A stretch of DNA of 64,000 nt from an uncultured Planctomycetaceae bacterium. Its GTDB lineage: Bacteria > Planctomycetota > Planctomycetia > Planctomycetales > Planctomycetaceae. A program made the translations under genes and the position numbers. This document shows, piece after piece, positions 18,848 to 27,637 of this stretch (position 1 is the stretch's first letter; each line of letters opens with the position of its first letter). Below the pieces are notes generated by a model that made no database searches, was not told the origin of the DNA, and saw nothing but the letters and a program-made list of their open reading frames with translations. The DNA is taken from positions 1 to 64,000 of the forward strand of contig CALSLT010000004.1 in the NCBI GenBank assembly GCA_943787265.1, written 5' to 3'.

Positions 18848-19819
18848 ATGCCGTACCACCAGCTTACTCTTGAAGAACGCGAAGTCATCTCTCAGTTACA
18901 TTATTCGGGCACTGGTCCGACAAAGATCGCTCAGCACTTGAATCGTTCTCCGTCGACCATCAGTCGCGAACTGTCTCGCAACAGGGATTCGGAAGGCTAT
19001 CGAGCCGTGGCCGCTCAGGAACGAACTGCCCGACGTCGTCGCGAGCGTCCGCTCATCCGGAAGATGGACGATCCTTTCATCAACGAGTCAGTCCGTAGCG
19101 GATTGTCTCAGGAGTGGTCACCGGAAGAAATCGCTGGCCGGATGAAGCGAGATTACCGCCGGACACAATCGAGACGAGTGTCGTATCAGACGATCTACCG
19201 CTGGCTGGAGACCTGCGAATACCGCAGCCATTTCCGCTCGTTCCTGCGTCACGGTCGTTATCGCAAACGTCGGGGCATTGACGGACGAGGCCGCATCAGA
19301 AACCGCGTCAGCATCGAGCAGCGTCCGGCAAAAGTCGATTCACGCCGCCGCTTCGGTGACTGGGAGGGCGACACGGTTCACGGTGCAGATCACTCCGGCA
19401 TGATCATGACCTGTGTGGAACGCAAGAGCGGATTTTTGATCACAGCAAAGATGAAAAACGGCACCAGCGCCCGGCTGAACGCTGCCAAAGAACGAGCGTT
19501 CCGCATCATCCCGCCAACGCTGCGTCAGACACTGACCGTCGACAACGGCAAGGAATTCTCCGGCCATGAACAACTGAGCAAGCGTCTGCAGATCGCCATC
19601 TACTTTGCACACGCCTACTCCTCGAACGAGCGAGCAACAAACGAAAACACCAACGGCCTGCTGCGTCAGTACTTCCCGAAGAAGACCGACTTCCGAGACA
19701 TCTCACACAACGCCCTTGCACACGTCACGAACCGGTTCAACAATCGACCTCGAAAGAGACTCAACTATCTCACTCCACTCGAAGTTCTCACAAAAGCCGG
19801 CTTTGCACTTCAGATGTGA
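18848..19819 (+). CDS. IS30-family transposase
   Basis: A 323-aa DDE transposase. The ATG at 18848 gives the standard start MPYHQLTLEEREVISQL. The N-terminus holds the IS30 helix-turn-helix (PTKIAQHLNRSPSTISREL). The DDE core is visible as GDWEGDTV (first Asp region), VDNGKEF (second Asp) and NENTNGLLRQYFPK (Glu). No internal stop or frameshift, so it could be active. An in-frame upstream extension to 18686 would run through the left inverted repeat and is rejected. Confidence 0.95.
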   Translation: MPYHQLTLEEREVISQLHYSGTGPTKIAQHLNRSPSTISRELSRNRDSEGYRAVAAQERTARRRRERPLIRKMDDPFINESVRSGLSQEWSPEEIAGRMKRDYRRTQSRRVSYQTIYRWLETCEYRSHFRSFLRHGRYRKRRGIDGRGRIRNRVSIEQRPAKVDSRRRFGDWEGDTVHGADHSGMIMTCVERKSGFLITAKMKNGTSARLNAAKERAFRIIPPTLRQTLTVDNGKEFSGHEQLSKRLQIAIYFAHAYSSNERATNENTNGLLRQYFPKKTDFRDISHNALAHVTNRFNNRPRKRLNYLTPLEVLTKAGFALQM

Positions 19820-19826
19820 ATCCGCC
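19803..19826 (-). repeat. IS30-type right inverted repeat
   Basis: Exact inverted copy of 18701-18724; includes the transposase TGA at 19817-19819. Confidence 0.95.
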
Positions 19827-19885
19827 GAAGTAACGTCGAGGCTGCCTCTGAAGGGGGAACGCCATAAGGTTGGCTCGAGTCTGAT

Positions 19886-22087
19886 TTAATTTGCTACCTG
19901 ATCGATTTCAAAGCCTGTGACAAGCCCTCCGTCCTGATACTCAAAGTGAGCGGTCGATTGATCCGAACGTACCTGTGTAATTCGGCTCTGAGCATCGCGA
20001 ATGAGACGCGCCGTTGTGACTTCGAGATCACCACCAGGACGCAGGACGTAAAAGTTGACTTCGTTTGTACCGCCGCTGAGGTAGTCGGCGATCAGCAGGA
20101 ACTGATTGACGTTGGACTGGTGGTTTGTGTCCCAGCGGGCTTTGCAAAATTCAAGCATTAACTGACTGTCGGCGAAGTATTGGTTGGCAAGCGTCGCGAA
20201 AGCTTCCTGTGGTGCGTTCAGAAAGAAATGAATGTTGCCTCGAGTGTAGGCACGGTCAAATCGCTCCTTACCTTTGAAGTAGCTTGACCAGGCGTTGTTC
20301 CATGTGGCGTCGTTGCCATCCCAGACACCCCGATTCTGGAATCTCTTCTTTGTTGCCTCGAAGTCGATGCCGCGGAATCGAGGCGTGCGGAAGATGACGT
20401 CGGAGCCGGCGGCCTGCGCAAGGCCTTCGAACTTTCTTTCATACAGCTCAGGGCGGGTTAGTTTGCCAACCGTGTCCAACATATTATGCGCCAGCTCGTG
20501 GGCCAAGCAGATCAGGTAGACGTCGGTGACTCCGGGTCTGGGTGAGTCTCCCGCGAAGCTGTTCTCCGGGCGTCCGAGTGGCAGGGCGAAGATATTGATT
20601 CCGGAGCGAGAGCGGATCTTCTGAGTCTTGATTGCTGGTCCCAGCCAGCCTGCGACGGTAATTGTCTCGACGTCCCACACGTCTCCGGGCATCGCCATCA
20701 TCAAGCGGTGCATGGCTCCGAGGTGCTCGGGAGTTGCAGTGTCGTTATCGATGAACAGGACACCGAGGTCGACCAGGAGCCTGCGGTACCCGCCCTGGAA
20801 ACTCAGTGCATCAGCAACTCGTTCACGATTTGCTCGCGAATCAGGTAACGACTCCAACAGTACAGTCCAGAACTGACCGGCGAGAAGCGGCAGATGGGGC
20901 CCCATCTGGAGATCAAATTTTGAACGCCCCAGAACCGCCCGGTGCTTCCTGACCAGAGGAGCCAGTGTCTCGAAAAGGTGCTCGCGCGATGAGTTCGGGA
21001 TGAGGCCACTGGCAAGATCGGCCTGTAGTGATGCCAGAGTTCCGAAAACCTGCCCGCGCATGTCATCGTCGTCTCTGAGCGTCTGGCCGAGGTCATCTGT
21101 GTGTTGAACCAGCAGATTCTGAAACGATTTCACTCGTTCCGGAAATCCGACGCCCCGCATGAAGAACAATTGCCCGTTCTTTCCACCACTAACCAGATCG
21201 AGAACGCCGTCACCGTCGAGGTCCGTCAGCTCTGGAGTCGTATCGTCACCGTTCTCTTTTCGAATGTTGAGGTTCGTGCCATCTGACCACTGAAGCAGCC
21301 CGCTTGATCGCAATGTTGTCGTTCCCTTGTCTGGTGTGTTGAGGTAGAGCGACGCCGTGCCCCAGTTCACTCCCAGTAGCAGGTCCAGTCGGCCATCCTG
21401 ATTGAAGTCCACAATCCTCGGATGCGAGTTGTACGCGAGGCTGATATCAAAGAACGGTCGCCCTGATTCGAACTTCGGAGCGTCCTTTTCTCCTTCATTC
21501 CGGTACCACACCAGCTTTCCGCCAAACGATCCCGTCACCAGGTCGACAAGTCCGTCGCCGTCCCAGTCAGCCGCATCAAAGCGTCCCTGACAGTTTTTCT
21601 GTATCAAAAAAGTCAGTGCGTCTTCGGTAAACTTCGGTGTGCTCCGCGTCCCAACATTCTGGTGAATTGAGAGTTTGTCGCCCGAGTGGCCAACAACCAG
21701 GTCAGGCAGAGAATCTCCAACGAGACTGGTCAGGACGAAGCCCGTGTTGGAGCTCCCCCAACGGTGGTGCTTCCCGGCTGTGACAGGTTCAGGAGCCTGA
21801 AAACGATGCCCCGACGAGTGACTGGCTTTTCGATACAGCCACAATCGCCCATCGCCACATCCAACAAGCAGATCGAGGTCGCCGTCGTCGTCCCAGTCAT
21901 AACATCGCGTTGTCGCATGCGATCCAAGGTCAATCGGGACACCTTTGGCTTCAATTCGAACTGGTCGCTCATACGACATCGTCGGAATCAGGTCGGCACC
22001 GCCGTCTTCCGAGGACGCCGAGCCAGTGAGAAGGCTGAATGAAACGGCGGCCTGTAGTAGGATGCCCATGCACTGGCTGAAATTCAT
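19886..22087 (-). CDS. Secreted FG-GAP/VCBS-repeat protein with HELAH motif
   Basis: A 733-aa protein. The Met at 22087 gives signal peptide MNFSQCMGILLQAAVSFSLLTGSA; the reading frame extends further upstream but into the divergent promoter. Residues about 50-310 contain at least four calcium-loop repeats of a beta-propeller: DWDDDGDLDLLVG, DWDGDGLVDLVTG, DFNQDGRLDLLLG, DLDGDGVLDLVSG. The middle (about 500-530) carries LAHELAHNML, an HExxH-type zinc-peptidase motif. The C-terminus has no recognised domain. It is divergent from the large fusion gene at 22336 with a shared 248-base promoter region. Extracellular role likely; substrate unknown. Confidence 0.85.
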   Translation of the reverse strand: MNFSQCMGILLQAAVSFSLLTGSASSEDGGADLIPTMSYERPVRIEAKGVPIDLGSHATTRCYDWDDDGDLDLLVGCGDGRLWLYRKASHSSGHRFQAPEPVTAGKHHRWGSSNTGFVLTSLVGDSLPDLVVGHSGDKLSIHQNVGTRSTPKFTEDALTFLIQKNCQGRFDAADWDGDGLVDLVTGSFGGKLVWYRNEGEKDAPKFESGRPFFDISLAYNSHPRIVDFNQDGRLDLLLGVNWGTASLYLNTPDKGTTTLRSSGLLQWSDGTNLNIRKENGDDTTPELTDLDGDGVLDLVSGGKNGQLFFMRGVGFPERVKSFQNLLVQHTDDLGQTLRDDDDMRGQVFGTLASLQADLASGLIPNSSREHLFETLAPLVRKHRAVLGRSKFDLQMGPHLPLLAGQFWTVLLESLPDSRANRERVADALSFQGGYRRLLVDLGVLFIDNDTATPEHLGAMHRLMMAMPGDVWDVETITVAGWLGPAIKTQKIRSRSGINIFALPLGRPENSFAGDSPRPGVTDVYLICLAHELAHNMLDTVGKLTRPELYERKFEGLAQAAGSDVIFRTPRFRGIDFEATKKRFQNRGVWDGNDATWNNAWSSYFKGKERFDRAYTRGNIHFFLNAPQEAFATLANQYFADSQLMLEFCKARWDTNHQSNVNQFLLIADYLSGGTNEVNFYVLRPGGDLEVTTARLIRDAQSRITQVRSDQSTAHFEYQDGGLVTGFEIDQVAN

Positions 22088-22335
22088 GTCGTTCGTCTTG
22101 CTGAAGTTGGAACTTGATCGGACCACCAACTCATGATGGTCATTGAGTCTCGCGAGCCGGTCCGGCGCAAACAATCGTAATGCAATTGATAGCGAGACGT
22201 CCGGGAAGTAGCTGTCATGTTTCGGATGACGTAAGCAATCCCAGCTGGCAAACAAATACAGCTGGAAGCTGCAACGATACACCACATCTTAAGCCATTGG
22301 CTCATACCGGCCACGAATGCCTGGAGCGTCGCATC

Positions 22336-25300
22336 ATGGATAAAGCACTTATTCCTGCAATCTGCAGTGTCTTGACCATCACAAGTGAAGGACCTGCCCA
22401 ACAGGCAAGTCGACCTTTCACGATTGAGCAGACTGTTGCTACTCAGGGATTTGACGGCGACTTCTGCTGGGTACACGCCAGAGCTGGTGCGATGCCAGTG
22501 GCAGCGCAGTCGGATCCCACGGTGGTGATGACTCTGCAGAAGCTTCAACTCTCCGGCTCCGACATTTTTTTCGCGCTCAACGAAATGCGAACGTCAGACG
22601 GTGGCAAGACGTGGACACGGCCCGTCGAGCACAAATCCTTTGCGAGAGTTCCCTTCGAGTTCGATGGTCACAAGGATCTCGAAGTCACGGTGTGCGACTT
22701 CTCGCCGAAGTGGCACGCGAAGACGGGCAAGCTGCTGGGAACCGGTCACACCGTCGTCTACGAGAACAACCACGTGCGCCGCGTGCGACCGAGAGGCACT
22801 GCGTACGCCGTCTACGATCCGGACAACGCAGGCTGGTCGCCATGGCGGACGATCGAAATGCCCGACGAGGCGAAGTTTCAGAATGCGGGTGCGGGGAGTG
22901 TTCAGCGAGTTGATCTCGCTAACGGAGACGTCTTGCTCCCCATCTATTTCAAGGAAATCGGTAAGACTCAATACTCGACGACAGTTCTGCGATGCGAATT
23001 CGATGGCGAGACGCTTCAGTACCGCGAACATGGCAGCGAACTGACCGTGCCGGTGAAACGAGGCCTGTATGAACCATCGGTGGCGGAGTTCGCCGGTCGC
23101 TACTTCCTGACGATGCGTAACGACGACCACGGGTACGTCTCGGTCAGCGAAGGTGGGGATTCTCTGACGTTCTCGCCGCCGAAGAAGTGGACCTTCGACG
23201 ACGGTTCTGACCTCGGCAACTACAACACTCAGCAGCACTGGGTCCGTCATCCTCGACACGGTTTGTGGCTTGCCTACACGCGGAAAGACGCCGACAACGA
23301 TCACGTCTTTCGCCATCGCGCCCCAGTCTTCATCGCCAAGGTTGATCCAGAGAAGCTGCACATCATCCGCTCGACCGAGCAGATACTTGTGCCAGAGAAA
23401 GGCGCGCGACTCGGTAACTTCGGCGTTACGGAAATCAGCGAGAACGAAACGTGGGTAACCGCCGCCGAATGGATGCAGGGCCCTGGCCCGAATTACCACG
23501 ATCCCAAACCGCTTGTCGCCCGCGGAGCAGACAATCGCATCTGGGTTGCGAAAGTAAAATGGAATCCACCACCGGCGCCCGTCATCAAGCGACACGGCGA
23601 CAGCTTCATGCGGTCGACCGTTCGCGTTGACAACGCAGTTCTTGCACATACGACTCAGTTGATCGCCAGAGATGGCAACACCGTTTCGGTCAAGCTAGAG
23701 ATCAACGACGTCTTCGACCGCCTGTCCGCCGCGTTAAGCGATGTCGAATCGTCGAGAAAGGATCTTATCAAGCTGAACCTCTACGTTGCCGACGAGGTGG
23801 CCTCGAAAACCGCGATGACGTTTCTTGCAGACTGGTGCTCCGCAGATGCGCGCCCTTCGGTCTGCACTGTAGCGACGGCACTGCCGCACGGACGGAAGTT
23901 CGCAGTCGATGCCGTGTTTGTTGCGAGACAGTCCGATGCCGGCGCAAAGGTCAAGCATCGGTTCGGCACTGGCGATGACGGAAAGGCACCGGGAAACAAG
24001 GCTCGCGTCAGCATTCTTCCGCAGGGCGATGCGGTGTATGTCTCGGGACAGGCTCAGCCAGGTAATGATCTGGCAGCCGCGACAAGAGCCACGCTTCAGG
24101 GACTTCTTAAAACACTGGAAGGCATGAAGCTTGACCGAGCGGACATCGTGCAGGTCAAGTGCTTTCTTGAGCCGATGTCGCAGGTCGAAACTGTCGACCA
24201 GGAAATCAAAGCATTCTTCGATGACGATACCATCCCGGCGGTTTCTCACGTCGAGTGGATTCGGGGCGGCAGTTCACGTCCGATTGAGATTGAACTCGTC
24301 GCCGCAGCGGCGTTGACGACGACATCCGAAACCGTCAGCTACTACACGCCGCCCGGAATCAAAGCGTCTCCCGTCTTCAGTCGCGTGGCTCGGATTCATG
24401 GCAACCGTCGAGTTTATGCATCCGGTCTGATCGCCGATGATTCTGGAGATGGAGCGGCGCAGGTGCATTCGGTCTTTCAACAACTGATTCGGCAACTCAA
24501 GCCAGCCTCTTCAAATTTGAGGCATCTTGCCAAAGCGACGTACTACGTGGCCGATGGAGAGGTCAGCTCTCAGTTGAACAACATCCGTCCGCATTACTAC
24601 GACCCGAAACGTCCACCCGCCGCTTCGAAGGCAATGGTCCGGGGCACCGGCTTCAAAGATCGCACGATTGCTGTCGACATGATTGCCACCCCGGAAGGTC
24701 CGCTGATTTCAGTGCTGACTCCGCTTGCAAAACAGGCCAAACCCACACGTCAAGTCGTCTACAAAACGGTCGGCGATCGCAAACTGCATCTGCACATCTT
24801 CGAACCCAAAGCTCATCAACCAACGGATCGTCGCCCGGTGTTTCTCGCGATTCACGGCGGTGGATGGACCGGTGGCAACGCGCCGGGGTTCTATCCGTTC
24901 GCTGAGCACTTCGCCGAACAGGGCATGGTCGGCATCAGTCTTGAGTACAGACTCCGAAACTCCAGAAACGGAACAACGGTCTTTGACTGTGTTCGAGACG
25001 CTCGCAGTGCTGTGCGCTGGATCCGGAAGAACGCTGACAACCTTGGAATTGATCCCGCGAAGATCGTCGCGATGGGAGGATCCGCAGGCGGACACCTGGC
25101 TGTCTCAACCGCACTGTTCGATCGAGTGAATGAGGACAGCGATTCTGCTGACGTCTCTGCCCGACCAGACGTCCTCATTCTGATGTATCCGGTGATCGAC
25201 ACATCTGCCGACGGCTACGGTCAGGCAAAGATCGGGGACCGCTGGCGCGAACTGTCGTCCGTTCACAACGTTCGCGGCGGCTTACCACCAGCATTGATCT

Positions 25301-25506
25301 TCCACGGCTCAGCAGACGCGGTCACCCCCTATGTCGGCGCAAAGTCGTTCCAGGACCAGTCCGTCGCCGCAGGTAATACAAGTAAGCTCATCACTCACCC
25401 CGGCGGCCGGCATGGATACATCATCTTCGGTCGTGACGAGTACGATCACGCACTGATGCAAATGAGAGAATTCCTCAGGCAGCATCGACTTCTGCCAAAC
25501 GAATAG
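22336..25506 (+). CDS. Sialidase-like / three RidA-like domains / alpha-beta esterase fusion
   Basis: A 1056-aa protein starting at 22336 with a weak, leader-like N-terminus (MDKALIPAICSVLTI). Residues about 30-420 resemble a six-bladed sialidase/BNR propeller, with one clear Asp-box (TSDGGKTW). Then come three RidA/YjgF-like segments at about 435-535, 559-658 and 685-785, each with the alternating strand/helix pattern (for example VSGQAQPGNDLAAATRATLQGL). From about 820 to the end is an alpha/beta hydrolase of the BD-FAE/Hsl type: oxyanion HGGGW near 840, nucleophile elbow GGSAGG near 914, Asp near 993 (GSADAVTP) and His near 1025 (GGRHGY). The reading frame is continuous with no sign of an artefactual join. 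Function unknown; likely works on a modified glycan. Confidence 0.82.
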   Translation: MDKALIPAICSVLTITSEGPAQQASRPFTIEQTVATQGFDGDFCWVHARAGAMPVAAQSDPTVVMTLQKLQLSGSDIFFALNEMRTSDGGKTWTRPVEHKSFARVPFEFDGHKDLEVTVCDFSPKWHAKTGKLLGTGHTVVYENNHVRRVRPRGTAYAVYDPDNAGWSPWRTIEMPDEAKFQNAGAGSVQRVDLANGDVLLPIYFKEIGKTQYSTTVLRCEFDGETLQYREHGSELTVPVKRGLYEPSVAEFAGRYFLTMRNDDHGYVSVSEGGDSLTFSPPKKWTFDDGSDLGNYNTQQHWVRHPRHGLWLAYTRKDADNDHVFRHRAPVFIAKVDPEKLHIIRSTEQILVPEKGARLGNFGVTEISENETWVTAAEWMQGPGPNYHDPKPLVARGADNRIWVAKVKWNPPPAPVIKRHGDSFMRSTVRVDNAVLAHTTQLIARDGNTVSVKLEINDVFDRLSAALSDVESSRKDLIKLNLYVADEVASKTAMTFLADWCSADARPSVCTVATALPHGRKFAVDAVFVARQSDAGAKVKHRFGTGDDGKAPGNKARVSILPQGDAVYVSGQAQPGNDLAAATRATLQGLLKTLEGMKLDRADIVQVKCFLEPMSQVETVDQEIKAFFDDDTIPAVSHVEWIRGGSSRPIEIELVAAAALTTTSETVSYYTPPGIKASPVFSRVARIHGNRRVYASGLIADDSGDGAAQVHSVFQQLIRQLKPASSNLRHLAKATYYVADGEVSSQLNNIRPHYYDPKRPPAASKAMVRGTGFKDRTIAVDMIATPEGPLISVLTPLAKQAKPTRQVVYKTVGDRKLHLHIFEPKAHQPTDRRPVFLAIHGGGWTGGNAPGFYPFAEHFAEQGMVGISLEYRLRNSRNGTTVFDCVRDARSAVRWIRKNADNLGIDPAKIVAMGGSAGGHLAVSTALFDRVNEDSDSADVSARPDVLILMYPVIDTSADGYGQAKIGDRWRELSSVHNVRGGLPPALIFHGSADAVTPYVGAKSFQDQSVAAGNTSKLITHPGGRHGYIIFGRDEYDHALMQMREFLRQHRLLPNE

Positions 25507-25866
25507 AAACAGGCAGATGCACGAGAACGTCCGATGACAGCGAGAAAATGGAACGTCTGAAATGAACTGCAAACACTGCTTGCGGTGTGCATCGCTACAA
25601 GGGTGGGTGACTCGAACGAAACGATAAAGTAATTAATCATGGACATGCACAGCGGTGGATTCAGGAGTTTGTTGAACCGAGTTTGAGGCGTGCCCTTGGG
25701 AGTTTCGAGTCCTGGCACCTTTGATTCTCCGTTTGCCACACCGGATGTTCGTTAGTCGCCCTTGCGGAAAACAACAGGAAGACAATGCTTCGAACATCTG
25801 TCGGACTATCAGTTTTCGATCGTCACGTCCTGAAGCAGGATCCCACGCATTCTTTAGAGAGTTACT
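25507..25866. other. Intergenic region, possible interspersed repeat fragment
   Basis: About 360 bases. No gene is supported. On the minus strand, 25640-25739 reads through GTGCCAGGACTCGAAACTC and a peptide-like string (TPQTRFNKLLNPP) that I recall from short spurious frames in other planctomycetes, so it may be a dispersed repeat. The promoter of the downstream propeller gene should lie at the right-hand end. Confidence 0.4.
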
Positions 25867-27423
25867 ATGCGAACCGTGTTGTTGATGCTTATTGTTTTCA
25901 GTGCCAGTTCAGTAGTTGCTGAAGAATCCTGGTGGCAGTTTCTCGGCCCGGATGGCAACGGGCATGCGGGGGCAGCCGACCTGCCGCTCAAATGGACAGA
26001 TCGTGACAACGTTGCGTGGAAGACTTCCATTCATGATCGCGGCTGGTCCTCGCCAGTCGTCTATGGCGACCAGGTATGGATGACGACGGCGACAGCCGAC
26101 GGACACAAGCTGTTTGCGGTCTGTGTCAATAAGGACACCGGACGCATTGTGTATGACCGCGAAGTCTTCGACGTTGAGAAACCTCAGAAGATAACATCGG
26201 AGAACACGTACGCCACACCGACGCCGGCCATCGAGGAAGGGCGTGTTTTTCTGCATTTCGGAACGTACGGGACGGCGTGTCTGGACACGAAGAATGGTGA
26301 AACCATCTGGACTCGACGTGACCTGAACTGCAATCACGAAGTCAACGCAGGCCCGGCCAGTTCTCCGACAATCATCGGTAAAAACATTGTCATCCATGTC
26401 GATGGCCGTGACGTGCAGTACATCATCGCACTGGACAAAGCGACCGGAAAAACAGCTTGGAAAACACCCCGATCGTTCAACTATTCGGAAGTGCCAGTCC
26501 ACATGCGGAAAGGCTACGGCATGCCCGGCATTGCTCCGAGAGGTGACGGGATTCAGCTTGTCAGTTCCGTGGCGCAAGGCGTGTACTCGTACGACGTCGC
26601 GGGAAAGGAACTGTGGCGAGTGCGACACAAGGGATGGTCGATTGCGCCTCGTGTGGTAGCGGGCCACGGCCTCGTCTTTGCAATCGTCGATCGAGATCAT
26701 CCCGAACTCTGGGCCATTCATCACGACGGTTCCGGGAACGTCACTGAGAGTCACATCGCCTGGAAGGAAACACGCGGTATGCCGGCTCGATGTACACCGC
26801 TGCTGGTCGATGACTTGCTGTATGTCGTAAACCGAGCCGGGATCATGACGTGTCTTGAGGCCAGGACGGGAGAACTCGTCTGGAAGCAGCGACTGGAGGG
26901 CGAATATTCAGCGACGCCGATATTCACGAAGGAACGCATCTACCTGTTCAACGAAGATGCAGCGTGCACTGTCATTCGGCCTGGACGAAAGTTCGATGTC
27001 GTTGCCAGGAATCTGCTGACGCAGCAGCAGATTCTGGCCAGTCCCGCCGTCGATGGCGACGCGTTCATCGTCCGTACTGCGGACGACCTCTACAAAATTG
27101 AGACGGGCGCCCGACGTCTGGCCGATCCTCAAGTGACGGCAATGTCATTCATTGGCCGATGGGACATTGGACGGCCGAAAGATGGTGGCAAGCCAAACTT
27201 CGTCATGACGCTCAATGCGGACTTCACAGCCAGAAAAAGTCACGTGCCTCAGACAACGGGTGAGTGGCAGATGGTTAACGGTGAAGCACGAATCATCTGG
27301 AACGACGGCTGGCGCGACATTATTCGCCGAGAAGGCAATCGCTATCGAAAGATCGCATTCCGGCCAGGGAGCAACTTTGAATCGAGCCCAGCCAACACCG
27401 AAAGTGCTGACAAGCTCCCGTGA
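25867..27423 (+). CDS. PQQ-like/BamB-like beta-propeller protein, secreted
   Basis: A 518-aa protein with signal peptide MRTVLLMLIVFSASSVVA and then the usual planctomycete opening WWQFLGPDGNGHA. Repeated propeller strands are visible: WSSPVVYGDQVWMTT, TPTPAIEEGRVFLHFG, DTKNGETIWTRR, DKATGKTAWKTPR, EARTGELVWKQRLEG, SATPIFTKERIYLF. This is the PQQ_2/BamB-type repeat protein; most planctomycete members have no proven cofactor. The C-terminal 95 residues form an extra non-propeller segment (FVMTLNADFTARKS...). Role in binding or oxidation of an external substrate is open. Confidence 0.88.
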   Translation: MRTVLLMLIVFSASSVVAEESWWQFLGPDGNGHAGAADLPLKWTDRDNVAWKTSIHDRGWSSPVVYGDQVWMTTATADGHKLFAVCVNKDTGRIVYDREVFDVEKPQKITSENTYATPTPAIEEGRVFLHFGTYGTACLDTKNGETIWTRRDLNCNHEVNAGPASSPTIIGKNIVIHVDGRDVQYIIALDKATGKTAWKTPRSFNYSEVPVHMRKGYGMPGIAPRGDGIQLVSSVAQGVYSYDVAGKELWRVRHKGWSIAPRVVAGHGLVFAIVDRDHPELWAIHHDGSGNVTESHIAWKETRGMPARCTPLLVDDLLYVVNRAGIMTCLEARTGELVWKQRLEGEYSATPIFTKERIYLFNEDAACTVIRPGRKFDVVARNLLTQQQILASPAVDGDAFIVRTADDLYKIETGARRLADPQVTAMSFIGRWDIGRPKDGGKPNFVMTLNADFTARKSHVPQTTGEWQMVNGEARIIWNDGWRDIIRREGNRYRKIAFRPGSNFESSPANTESADKLP

Positions 27424-27427
27424 GACC

Positions 27428-27637
27428 GGCCGGATCGTCAGACTGTGCGATTCCCGCACCCGCTTGGGCAAGCCGCAGTACACGCACGCTCATCCCTACC
27501 TGACACCCGACAACTGCCACATCATCTTCAGCTCCAACGTCACTGGCGTTACCCAGGTCGAAGCCGCCACAGTGCCGAATGAGTTCCTCAACAAACTGGC
27601 GCCTGTCGAAAAGAAAGAGTCTGATACCCAGCCATGA
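27428..27637 (+). pseudogene. 3' remnant of a TolB/oligogalacturonate-lyase-like gene
   Basis: In the frame ending with TGA at 27635-27637 the translation reads HAHPYLTPDNCHIIFSSNVT followed by GVTQVEAATVPNEFLNKL. This resembles the C-terminus of TolB-like propellers and PL22 oligogalacturonide lyases, where an H-x-HP-x-(L/F)-(S/T)-PD-G/N motif is followed by F-x-SN. There is no matching body upstream because the preceding PQQ-like gene is in another frame. Its TGA overlaps the next ATG (ATGA at 27634), as expected for a former coupled operon partner of the DUF4838 gene. Confidence 0.55.

Larger units (their letters stand above)
18701..19826 (+). mobile_element. IS30-family insertion sequence, apparently intact
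   Basis: A 1126-base element bounded by perfect 24-base inverted repeats (18701-18724 and 19803-19826) and holding one complete transposase gene. It is flanked by GAA on both sides (18698-18700 and 19827-19829), consistent with a 3-base target duplication. The transposase stop codon lies inside the right repeat. Confidence 0.93.

Noticed and set aside
22594..23649. 351-codon frame opposite the sialidase-like part of the fusion
   Set aside because: Antisense shadow; composition dominated by Val/Arg/Asp as expected from the complementary strand of GC-rich codons.
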